22,877 nucleotides of DNA, from positions 1-22,877 of the forward strand of contig JAHJXP010000017.1 of the NCBI GenBank assembly GCA_018827585.1, given 5' to 3'. Below are positions 15,839 through 22,744 of the stretch, piece after piece. The notes beneath the pieces are model-generated. The model did no database searches. It saw only the letters and a list, made by a program, of their open reading frames with translations, and was not told the origin of the DNA. Position numbers and translations under genes: made by a program. The DNA comes from Pseudomonadota bacterium. Lineage in GTDB: Bacteria > Desulfobacterota > Syntrophia > Syntrophales > UBA5619. Positions within the stretch are counted from its first letter, which is position 1, and every line of letters begins with the position of its first letter.

Positions 15839-16888
15839 ATGAAGGCTTTTGTGAAATTCGGCAGCGAGCCTTATGAAGCCGAACTTCGGGAGCTCCCGAT
15901 GCCGGAGCCAGGCGATGGGGAGGTGCTGCTGAAGGTATCCGCCGCCGGCATCTGCGGCAGCGATCTGCATGCCTATCGGGCCTCGCCGGAATACCGTTGG
16001 GTTCGGCCGCCGGTTATTCTCGGCCACGAATTTTCCGGAACCGTTGTCGGCCTCGGTCCCGGCGCCGACCGTTTTCGATCGGGTGACCGGGTGGTCGTAA
16101 TCGGGATTCAAGGCTGCGGACAATGCCGTGTCTGCCGGGACGGTCGTACGCATCTATGCGAGGGGCGGCGGGTCATCGGGCTGGACATGAACGGCGGCAT
16201 GGCGGAATGGGCCGTGGTGAACCAAAACCACCTGATCGCCATTCCCGACGGCTTGGACCTGGCAACCGCTGCGCTGATCGAGCCTTTTTCCGTGGCAGTC
16301 CATGGTCTGTCCAAGGTCGATATTCTGCCGGAGCAGACCGTCGTGGTCAGCGGTCCGGGGCCCATCGGGCTGCTTGCAGCCGCCATCGCCAGGTTGAGAG
16401 GGGCCCGGGTTGCGGTGATCGGGACCGGAACGGACAGTGACGTACGGCTGCCGGCCGCCGGTAAAATGGGAATGGCCACGGTCAATCTCGACCGGGAATC
16501 CCTCGACAGCGCCCTGCGGACGATCTTCGGAGGGAGACCGGTGGACCTATGGGTGGAGGCCTCCGGATCTTCCGGGGCCTTCAAGGCCGCCGTGGGCTTG
16601 ATCCGCAGGGGGGGCAGCATGGTGGTCATCGGTATGTACGCCCATGAATTTGCATGGATTCCCACCCCCTCTGTGCGGGCAGAGCACAGCCTTTTTTTCA
16701 GCTATGCGTCGGCCGATCGGGACTATCGTTTTGCCTTGGACGTCATGGCCGGAGGAATCCTGGATCTGGAACCCCTGGTGAGCCATTTCCCTCTGGACCG
16801 AGCCGGGGAAGCTTTCCGGGCGGCCGAGGTCGGCGCGGTGGTCAAGGCGGTTCTTCTGCCGGACAAGGAAACAGTAAGGCAACAATAG
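15839..16888 (+). CDS. Zinc-dependent MDR alcohol dehydrogenase, second copy
   Basis: A 349-residue medium-chain dehydrogenase. The catalytic zinc ligands are C39 ('AGICGSDLHAY') and H63/E64 ('GHEFSG'). The structural zinc cysteines are C93, C96, C99 and C107. The cofactor motif is 'VVVSGPGPIGLLAAAIARLRG', followed by 'VEASGSSGAFKAAVGLIRRGGSMVVIGMY'. It resembles the threonine/sorbitol/galactitol-type dehydrogenase group and is a diverged paralogue of the gene at 9972. It lies 35 bases after livF, so it is in the operon of the second transporter. Its likely job is oxidising the imported alcohol, which is inferred from position. Confidence 0.92.
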   Translation: MKAFVKFGSEPYEAELRELPMPEPGDGEVLLKVSAAGICGSDLHAYRASPEYRWVRPPVILGHEFSGTVVGLGPGADRFRSGDRVVVIGIQGCGQCRVCRDGRTHLCEGRRVIGLDMNGGMAEWAVVNQNHLIAIPDGLDLATAALIEPFSVAVHGLSKVDILPEQTVVVSGPGPIGLLAAAIARLRGARVAVIGTGTDSDVRLPAAGKMGMATVNLDRESLDSALRTIFGGRPVDLWVEASGSSGAFKAAVGLIRRGGSMVVIGMYAHEFAWIPTPSVRAEHSLFFSYASADRDYRFALDVMAGGILDLEPLVSHFPLDRAGEAFRAAEVGAVVKAVLLPDKETVRQQ

Positions 16889-16904
16889 TAAGGAGGAATG
16901 GCCC

Positions 16905-17642
16905 ATGAACCCTGTTATCGAATTGCTCCAATCCCACCGGTCGATCCGAAAGTTCAAGCCGGAACCGGTCGCGGAGGAAATGATCAGATCCATTGTGGCG
17001 GCGGCCCAGTGTGCCTCCACATCCAACTTTGTTCAGGCATACAGCATTATCCGGGTCAAGGACCCGGCGGTCCGAAAACAAATTGCCGAACTGGCCGGCC
17101 CCCAGCCGTGGGTGGAGGCCTGCCCGCTTTTTCTGGTCTTTTGCGCCGACCTGAACAGGTCGGAGTTGGCCTGCCGGATGAATGATCGGGAAATGGTCCA
17201 GGGGTACACCGAGCAATTCATCATCGCCACGGTGGATGTGGCCCTGGCGGCCCAGAACACCATGATTGCCGCAGAATCCCTCGGTCTCGGGGGCGTTTAT
17301 ATCGGAGGGATTCGCAACAACCCGCAGAAGATCTGCGACTTGCTCCGGATTCCGGATCACGTTTACCCGGTTTTCGGGATGTGCCTCGGCTATCCGAACG
17401 ACGATCCCCAGCGCAAGCCTCGACTGCCGCTGGAGGCGGTGTTGAAGACGGATCGCTACACCGACGGGGAAGATGCGGCACGGATCGGTGCCTACGACCA
17501 AGTATGCCGCGAATATTACATCAAGCGGGATGGCAGTGCCCGAGACGACACCTGGACGCAGCAGATTTCGGAGATGATGGGCAAAGCCCAGCGTCCCCAC
17601 ATGAAGGGGTTTGTCCAGGGCAAAGGGTTCGATCTCAAGTAG
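16905..17642 (+). CDS. Nitroreductase-family FMN oxidoreductase (NfsA/Frp-like)
   Basis: A 245-residue flavoenzyme. The FMN phosphate-binding motif 'HRSIRKFKPEPV' is at residues 11-22 and 'STSNFVQAYSIIRV' follows. The late motif 'LGLGGVYIGGIRNNPQKICDLLRIP' and 'VFGMCLGYPNDDPQRKPRLP' are those of oxygen-insensitive NADPH nitroreductase A and FMN reductase P. The length fits NfsA. In the family it moves two electrons from NAD(P)H to quinones, flavins or nitro compounds. Here the context of two dehydrogenases suggests electron disposal or an enoate/quinone reduction, but that is a guess. AAGGAGG lies ten bases before the ATG. Confidence 0.9.
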   Translation: MNPVIELLQSHRSIRKFKPEPVAEEMIRSIVAAAQCASTSNFVQAYSIIRVKDPAVRKQIAELAGPQPWVEACPLFLVFCADLNRSELACRMNDREMVQGYTEQFIIATVDVALAAQNTMIAAESLGLGGVYIGGIRNNPQKICDLLRIPDHVYPVFGMCLGYPNDDPQRKPRLPLEAVLKTDRYTDGEDAARIGAYDQVCREYYIKRDGSARDDTWTQQISEMMGKAQRPHMKGFVQGKGFDLK

Positions 17643-17683
17643 CCGCCACAGGGGAAGAGGCGTTCGATTTTATTTGCTGCCCC

Positions 17684-17908
17684 TCACCGGACGGTGCGCC
17701 CGGAGTACTCCTGCAGGATTCGTTTCGCCACGGACATCTTGTGGACCTCGTCGGTGCCGTCGTATATCCGTGCCGCGCGTTCATGGCGGAAGAAGAAGGA
17801 GATGATCGTGTCGTCCGTCATCCCGAGGCCGCCGTGGACCTGGCGCGCCCGGTCCACCACCTTCTGGAGGACGCCCGCCACGTAGAACTTGATCAGCGAG
17901 ATCTCCTT
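17684..17908 (-). pseudogene. C-terminal fragment of an acyl-CoA dehydrogenase
   Basis: On the minus strand about 75 codons read 'KEISLIKFYVAGVLQKVVDR', then 'RQVHGGLGMTDD', then 'ERAARIYDGTDEVHKMSVAKRIL'. These are the signature end helices of acyl-CoA dehydrogenases (VHGG-G and YDGT-E, with the catalytic region just before). A full gene has about 380-400 codons, so about 80% is missing. Similarity stops at about 17908 and the next in-frame stop is at 17951-17953. The fragment can no longer make a working enzyme. It marks a deletion or rearrangement end point. Confidence 0.85.
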
Positions 17909-18002
17909 TTGATAAGATATTACATTTGGCGGATCGAAGTATAGGGGCGGTTATTGCTTGTCAAGGGATATTATGCATCTCTCTTCGGCTCTCTCCATCG
18001 CC
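17909..18002. other. AT-rich junction between two gene fragments
   Basis: About 95 bases with no coding signal, clearly more AT-rich than both neighbours. They lie between the broken edge of the acyl-CoA dehydrogenase piece and the stop codon of the SDR piece. No inverted repeat, insertion-sequence end or tRNA could be recognised. Confidence 0.5.
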
Positions 18003-18340
18003 TTATGCCGACAGCCAACCGCCATCGACATTCACAATCTGACCCGTAATGTAGTCCAACACCACCGAAGCCAGAAATACCGCCGCCCCGGCGAGGTCCT
18101 CGGGCAGGCCAGTCCTTCCCATCGGGATCTTGCTCAGAACCCATTTGGCCTTTTCCGGATACCGGAAAAGCGCTTCCTCAGTTCCGTCCGGAAATAGCCG
18201 GGCCCGATTGCATTGCACTGGATATTGTGTTTCGCCATCTCGACGGCGAACTGCCGGGTGAGGGACGCCACGGCCCCCTTGCTGGCAGTGTAGAGGCTGA
18301 TGTTGCTGATGCGGATAAAACTGGTGAGCGACGTTGCATC
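18003..18340 (-). pseudogene. Truncated and frameshifted SDR dehydrogenase (C-terminal half)
   Basis: On the minus strand the first part reads 'SLTSFIRISNISLYTASKGA', with the SDR active-site Y-x3-K, then 'VASLTRQFAVEMAKHNIQC' and 'NAIGPGYFRTEL'. After a one-base loss near 18176-18184 the other frame continues 'EEALFRYPEKAKWVLSKIPM', 'GRTGLPEDLAGAAVFLAS' and 'DYITGQIVNVDGGWLSA'. One added base joins them. The N-terminal half, with cofactor motif and NNAG, is absent. Upstream residues to 18396 show no SDR similarity. It is a relic homologous to, but distinct from, the intact SDR genes in the window. Confidence 0.87.
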
Positions 18341-18396
18341 CTGCTGCCCCCGGGGGGGCCAAATCCGCAGTCGCTTCGTATGGTCCTGACGCGGCG

Positions 18397-20247
18397 TCAC
18401 GGAGAAATCAGATTATCCAATCCCAAGTCTTTTAATTTTTCAGGTGTCGGGATTCCTTCTTCACCCCACTTGCGGTGCCCGTAATAATCACTGAGCAACC
18501 GGTCCATGGGCGGCAACTCATTGGTCAACTCCTCGCCGGTCCGCTTGAGCGTCTGCAGGCGATAGGGCAGCATGTCGTCCTTCCGGCTTGCCCCCAACTT
18601 CACGTTGTACATCCGTTTCAGATTGGTCAGTCGCTCGCCGATCTTCATGTATCCCGGAACGTCGATCCCCCAGTCGGTAATCAGATTCAGAAAATCGACG
18701 TGGTTGTTGACGTCCACGGCCTTGCCCACCTGAGAAAAACGGCAGAGGATCATGGCGTCCATGACGCTCATCAGGTCCTGCATCGTCGCGGTCATGGCGG
18801 CCATGCCCTCGATCTGATAGGACTTGTGCGGCTCCTTGATGCCGATCTCCGGCATGGTCATCGCGAGTTCATAGGGATGGCTCCAACTTGCGTTGTGGCA
18901 GGCGCCGCGCGCTTCCGTTGCGAAACTGATCGCCTGGCTCCAGAACCTACGTGCATCGTGAGCTGACGGTTCCAATCCCTTCACCTGGACGCAGAACTCG
19001 GTCGCGTTGCGGCCCAGGACCGCCGCCATTTTCTTCGAGCCCTCCGCCATGATCTTCCCGATCCCCTCGCCCTTGCCCATCTTGTGCGTCATCTCGACGA
19101 TGGCGGGGCCGCTGCCCCAGACCAACTCGACGCCGTCCGTGTCCTTCTTGGTGATGAGTCCCTTCTCGTAGGCCTCCATGGCAAAGGCGATGGTCGCGCC
19201 GGCGGAAATGGTATCCATTCCGTAGTCGTTGCATAACTGGTTCGCCTTGGAGATGGCAGCCAGGTCGTCCACGAGGCATTCGCCTCCGTAGGTGCCCAGC
19301 GTCTCGTATTCGGGCCCTTCGCCGTTCATCGGACCGTAGGGTCCGGATTCGATCTTGATGTGACGGCCGCAGCCGATGGGACAATTCATGCAGGCCTTTC
19401 TGCCGGAGAGGATCGTGTCGTGCATGGCAATGCCCGAGATCTTCTTAACCCCCGGCCAGCGGCCGAGCCGCCAGTTCTGCAGGGGGAAATTGCCCAGTTT
19501 CTCATAGTTCTCCAGTCCACCCGAGGTTCCGTATTTACTGAACCCCTCCGTCGCCTTGACGATGTGGGGCGTAAGTTTTTTGATGTAGGCCTTGAGTTCG
19601 TCCGGCTTGGCAATCGGGATATTGCCTGTTCCGTGCACGACGATTGCCTTGAGGTTTTTTGACCCCATCACGGCACCCAACCCCGTTCTCGCTGCGGCAC
19701 GAACGATACTCCCGATATGAGGGATGCTGGCGAGCCCGGCCATGCGCTCCCCGGCCTGTCCGATCACGGCGACCGTCGCTTTTTCCGACGTCTGCTTTTT
19801 CAGCCAATCAGTGGTTTCGTACGTATTCTTTCCCCAAACCGGCCGGGCGTCCCGGATCTCGGCCACACCGTCATGGATCCACAGATACACGGGGCTGTCC
19901 GCCTTGCCGTTGACGACCACACCGTCAAAACCGGCGCGTTTACAGGCGACGGCCCACGATCCTCCGACGTTGGAGCCGCCGAACAGGCCCGTAAGCGGAG
20001 AGCGAGACACCAGATGATGGCGGCCCGAGGTGGGAACACCCGTTGCCGTGCAGGGACCCGTGAAGGCGGCGAGAATATTTTTTTCCGAGAGGGGATCCGT
20101 TTCCGGACCCGTTTCCTCGTGGAGAAATTTCAATCCCAGACCGAGACCTCCCAGATATTTCCGGATCGTCTCTTCTTCCAGCGGCTGGGTTTCGACCTTG
20201 CGGCCGCTTAAATCCACGCGCAACATGCGCTGACAATAGCCGTACAT
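18397..20247 (-). CDS. aor: Tungsten-dependent aldehyde:ferredoxin oxidoreductase (AOR family)
   Basis: A 616-residue enzyme in the size range of AOR (about 605). In the family it oxidises aldehydes to acids at a tungsten bis-pyranopterin, passing electrons through a [4Fe-4S] cluster to ferredoxin, and it can run in reverse. The cluster cysteines are C286, C289, C293 ('ACMNCPIGCGRH') and C502 ('AMILCRFSQ'), in AOR-like spacing. Pterin-contact segments include 'GPCTATGVPTSGRHHLVSRS', 'EGPEYETLGTYGGECLVDD', 'GMDTISAG' and 'EARGACHNAS'. I chose the second ATG because GGAGG lies between it and the first ATG (20259) at ribosome-site spacing. It follows the alcohol dehydrogenase by 24 bases, so the pair is an operon. 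It could instead belong to a less studied AOR subgroup, and the substrate is unknown. Confidence 0.93.
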   Translation of the reverse strand: MYGYCQRMLRVDLSGRKVETQPLEEETIRKYLGGLGLGLKFLHEETGPETDPLSEKNILAAFTGPCTATGVPTSGRHHLVSRSPLTGLFGGSNVGGSWAVACKRAGFDGVVVNGKADSPVYLWIHDGVAEIRDARPVWGKNTYETTDWLKKQTSEKATVAVIGQAGERMAGLASIPHIGSIVRAAARTGLGAVMGSKNLKAIVVHGTGNIPIAKPDELKAYIKKLTPHIVKATEGFSKYGTSGGLENYEKLGNFPLQNWRLGRWPGVKKISGIAMHDTILSGRKACMNCPIGCGRHIKIESGPYGPMNGEGPEYETLGTYGGECLVDDLAAISKANQLCNDYGMDTISAGATIAFAMEAYEKGLITKKDTDGVELVWGSGPAIVEMTHKMGKGEGIGKIMAEGSKKMAAVLGRNATEFCVQVKGLEPSAHDARRFWSQAISFATEARGACHNASWSHPYELAMTMPEIGIKEPHKSYQIEGMAAMTATMQDLMSVMDAMILCRFSQVGKAVDVNNHVDFLNLITDWGIDVPGYMKIGERLTNLKRMYNVKLGASRKDDMLPYRLQTLKRTGEELTNELPPMDRLLSDYYGHRKWGEEGIPTPEKLKDLGLDNLISP

Positions 20248-20271
20248 GATGTCCTCCATTGCCTGTCGGTT

Positions 20272-21432
20272 TTACAGGCAGTTCCGATAAATACCTTCGA
20301 TGTCCGCGGCCGTCATCGCGCGGGGATTCACCGTCAACAGGCGTGTATTGCCCGCCGCCGCCTTGGCCATGGCCGGAATCGCGTCCTCCGGGATTTTGAG
20401 ATCCGTGAGAGAGTGAGCCATTTTCATGTCGTTCAGGATGGATTTCACGGCTTCCGCCGCCGCATAGGCCTGATCGATCAGGGGCAGACCTTCCACGTCC
20501 TCGCCGAGGCATCGGGCGATCGCGGCGAACTTGGGAATGTTTCCAATCACGTTGAATTCCATGACGTAGGGCAGGAGCAGACCGTTGGCGACGCCGTGGG
20601 GAACGTGGTATTCGACGCCCAGCGGGTACGAAAGAGCATGCACGCCGTTGACTCCGGCATTCGCCAAAGCGATGCCGGCGAAAAGGCTGCCGATCGCCAT
20701 GTCGTAACGGGCCTCCAGGTTTTCTCCCTTAGCAACCGCCGTGCGGATGCTGCGGCCGATCATGACCATCGCTTCCCTCGCAAAGACGTCCGTAATAGCG
20801 CTCGCCTTCGTAAAATGGGTAAAGGACTCTACCGCATGGGCCAGGGCGTCCATACCGGTGGCGGAGGTAACGGAGGGCGGCATGGAGACGTGCAGATAGG
20901 GATCGATGATGGCGATTCTGGGCAGAATATAGGGGCTGATGATGACCTTTTTCCCCTTGGCGGCCGGATCGGCCAGAACGGCGTTGGGTGTGACTTCCGC
21001 GCCGGTTCCCGCCGTCGTGGGAAGCAGAATCGTCGCAATGCCCGGCTTCTTGATCAGATCGGCGCCGACGTAATCGGTCACCTGACCGGGGTTCGTCAGC
21101 ATGACGGCCGTCACGGAGGCGACGTCCATGGCGCTGCCGCCGCCCAGGCCGACGATCAGGTCGTATTTGCCCTTCCGGGCGACGGCGATGCAGGCGTCCT
21201 GGCAGGCCAGGTCCGGTTCCGGTTTCACCTGGCTGAAAACCTCCACGCCGATGCCCTCTTTTACGAGGATGTTTTTGATGGTATCCGCGATACCGGAATC
21301 GGCAACTCCTTTATCCGTAACGAGCAGGGCGCTCTTGGCCCCCAAGGCCTTGGCCTCTGATCCGAGTTTCTCCGCGGCGCCGAAACCGGCCAAGATAAGG
21401 TTGGGTGAGCGGAAGCTGAGAATTTGGTTCAT
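20272..21432 (-). CDS. Iron-containing alcohol dehydrogenase (group III)
   Basis: A 386-residue enzyme of normal family length that interconverts alcohols and aldehydes with NAD(H). The nucleotide motif GGGS is at 97-100. 'PTTAGTGAEVTPNAV' is the family signature. The metal ligands are D195, H199 ('GMDALAHAVES'), H265 ('NGVHALSYPLG') and H279 ('YHVPHGVANG'). AAGGAG is well placed before the ATG. It is first in a two-gene minus-strand operon with the aldehyde oxidoreductase, so the aldehyde made here can be passed on to the acid. Upstream (21433-21516) is 80 AT-rich bases, and beyond them an insertion sequence now sits where promoter elements may have been. Confidence 0.94.
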   Translation of the reverse strand: MNQILSFRSPNLILAGFGAAEKLGSEAKALGAKSALLVTDKGVADSGIADTIKNILVKEGIGVEVFSQVKPEPDLACQDACIAVARKGKYDLIVGLGGGSAMDVASVTAVMLTNPGQVTDYVGADLIKKPGIATILLPTTAGTGAEVTPNAVLADPAAKGKKVIISPYILPRIAIIDPYLHVSMPPSVTSATGMDALAHAVESFTHFTKASAITDVFAREAMVMIGRSIRTAVAKGENLEARYDMAIGSLFAGIALANAGVNGVHALSYPLGVEYHVPHGVANGLLLPYVMEFNVIGNIPKFAAIARCLGEDVEGLPLIDQAYAAAEAVKSILNDMKMAHSLTDLKIPEDAIPAMAKAAAGNTRLLTVNPRAMTAADIEGIYRNCL

Positions 21433-21480
21433 GGGGAGACTCCTTTCCGTAAAGGGTGGTAAAACATGTTGTAATTATTG

Positions 21481-21519
21481 ATGTTCAATTTGGATACGTT
21501 ATATTCGACACAACTCCTA
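21481..21519 (+). pseudogene. Left-hand piece of a gene interrupted by the IS element
   Basis: Thirteen codons from the ATG at 21481 to the target TA. They continue in frame into the sequence at 22745 if the IS and one TA copy are removed. An in-frame stop at 21472-21474 limits the upstream extent. No clear ribosome site is seen, so the true start is uncertain, and the piece is too short to recognise by itself. Confidence 0.4.
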
Positions 21520-21531
21520 GTACCATGTAAC
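21520..21531 (+). repeat. Left terminal inverted repeat of the IS630 element
   Basis: GTACCATGTAAC, an exact reverse complement of 22731-22742, next to the target TA. Confidence 0.93.
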
Positions 21532-21595
21532 ATTATATCTTTCGTATTTAGAGAAAGTATGATATTCTGGCGACAACTCAATGAGGGAGGTCGCC

Positions 21596-22728
21596 ATGTC
21601 GCCAAGATATCGAGTAACACTGACCAAGGAGGAGCGCAAAGAGCTTGAGTCAATGACACGCCGCGGAAAGACCCACGCCAGAAGATTTATCCATGCCCGT
21701 GCGTTGCTGCTGTGTGACGCCGGTACGGATGGTCCGGCATGGAATGTTTCCGATGTTGCAACAGCGCTTGGGGTGACCAGCCGGGCGATTGAACACCTCA
21801 AAAAACGCTTTGTGGAGGATGGGCTCGAAGCGGCGCTTGAGCGTAAACCAAGGAAAAAGCCTCCACGGGAAGTCACGTTTGACGGAGCATTTGAAGCAAG
21901 ATTGATAGCATTGGCCTGTTCAGACGCCCCGGATGGGCGCCGACGATGGACTGTCAGACTCCTTGCCGACAAGGTTGTCGAGCTCAGATTTGCCGTATCC
22001 GTGTCGCATATGACCGTGCAGCGGGTTTTAAAAAAAACGAACTTAAGCCTCACCTCAGCAAGTACTGGAAAATCCCTCCCGAAGGGAGTGCGGCCTTTGT
22101 AGCCAATATGGAGGATGTTCTCGAAATCTATCACATGCCGTATGATCCCGACTACCCGGTGGTGTGCATGGATGAATCCTGCAAACAAATGATCGGCGAA
22201 ATCCGCGAGCCGATACCGTGCGCACCTGGACAGCCGGCGCGCATTGACGATGAATACGTCAGAAACGGGGTGGCGGAGATATTTATGGAAGTGGAACCAC
22301 TGGCCGGTAAAAGACATGTAGCGGTCACTGAACATCGCACCCGAAAGGATTGGGCGATGCAGATCAAGCAGATGCTCGATGAACGCTATTCGAGCGCAAT
22401 CAAGGTACGCCTGGTTATGGATAATCTGAACACCCACAGTATCGCCTCACTCTATGAAACATTCGAACCCAAGGAAGCCAGACGTCTGGCGGAACGACTG
22501 GATATCCATTACACGCCGAAACACGGCAGCTGGTTGAACATGGCGGAGATTGAACTCAGCGTCCTGAAAGGACAGTGCCTTGATCGCCGAATTCCCGACA
22601 TGGCAACCATGCAGACTCAAGTGGCTGCATGGGAAAGAGACCGAAATAACAGCGTGAGAAAAATTGTCTGGCAATTTACGACACCGGACGCTCGGATCAA
22701 GCTGAAACGTCTTTATCCGAAGTTATAG
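21596..22728 (+). CDS. IS630-family transposase, expressed by -1 frameshift
   Basis: DDE transposase for cut-and-paste movement to TA sites. The first frame (from ATG 21596, with GGGAGG five bases upstream) holds a helix-turn-helix region ('WNVSDVATALGVTSRAIEHL') and a second one ending 'VSHMTVQRVLKK'. The second frame holds the catalytic core: D at 22171 ('VCMDESCK'), D at 22420 ('VMDNLNTH') and E at 22546 ('GSWLNMAEIE'). At the A8 run (22030-22037) a one-base backward slip joins the frames into a 377-residue protein. Without the slip, translation stops at 22102 after only the DNA-binding part. Nothing else is damaged, so this looks programmed rather than decayed. Confidence 0.9.
22030..22036 (+). 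other. Candidate -1 ribosomal frameshift site A_AAA_AAA
   Basis: The heptamer is in the right phase (zero-frame codons TTA AAA AAA). A slip of -1 yields the codons AAC GAA CTT that continue the IS630 homology. A small hairpin (CTCCC-GAA-GGGAG) lies about 40 bases downstream and might help, but it is far from the usual distance. Confidence 0.75.
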
Positions 22729-22730
22729 GC

Positions 22731-22742
22731 GTTACATGGTAC
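22731..22742 (-). repeat. Right terminal inverted repeat of the IS630 element
   Basis: GTTACATGGTAC, the exact reverse complement of the left end. Its outward ATG (22736) is in frame with the open frame beyond. Confidence 0.93.
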
Positions 22743-22744
22743 TA

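Larger units (their letters stand above)
21520..22742 (+). mobile_element. Complete IS630-family insertion sequence (1223 bp)
   Basis: Both ends read GTACCATGTAAC outward-in as perfect 12-bp inverted repeats, with weaker similarity continuing inward (a shared TTCG-AT block). TA flanks each side (21518-21519 and 22743-22744), the target duplication of the IS630/Tc1-mariner superfamily. The whole interior is one transposase gene with a frameshift site. The ends and all catalytic residues are intact, so the element may still be active. Its base composition is visibly less GC-rich than the genes to the left. Confidence 0.93.

Noticed and set aside
18387..18399. TGACGCGGCGTCA palindrome at the AOR stop codon
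   Set aside because: A six-base-arm palindrome in GC-rich sequence with no T-tract. It could be chance, and no function can be supported.
21433..21516. Sigma54 or clear sigma70 promoter for the alcohol dehydrogenase operon
   Set aside because: No GG-N10-GC element was found. A TATAAC-like box exists on the minus strand (21498-21503), but its -35 position would fall in the IS end and has no good match.
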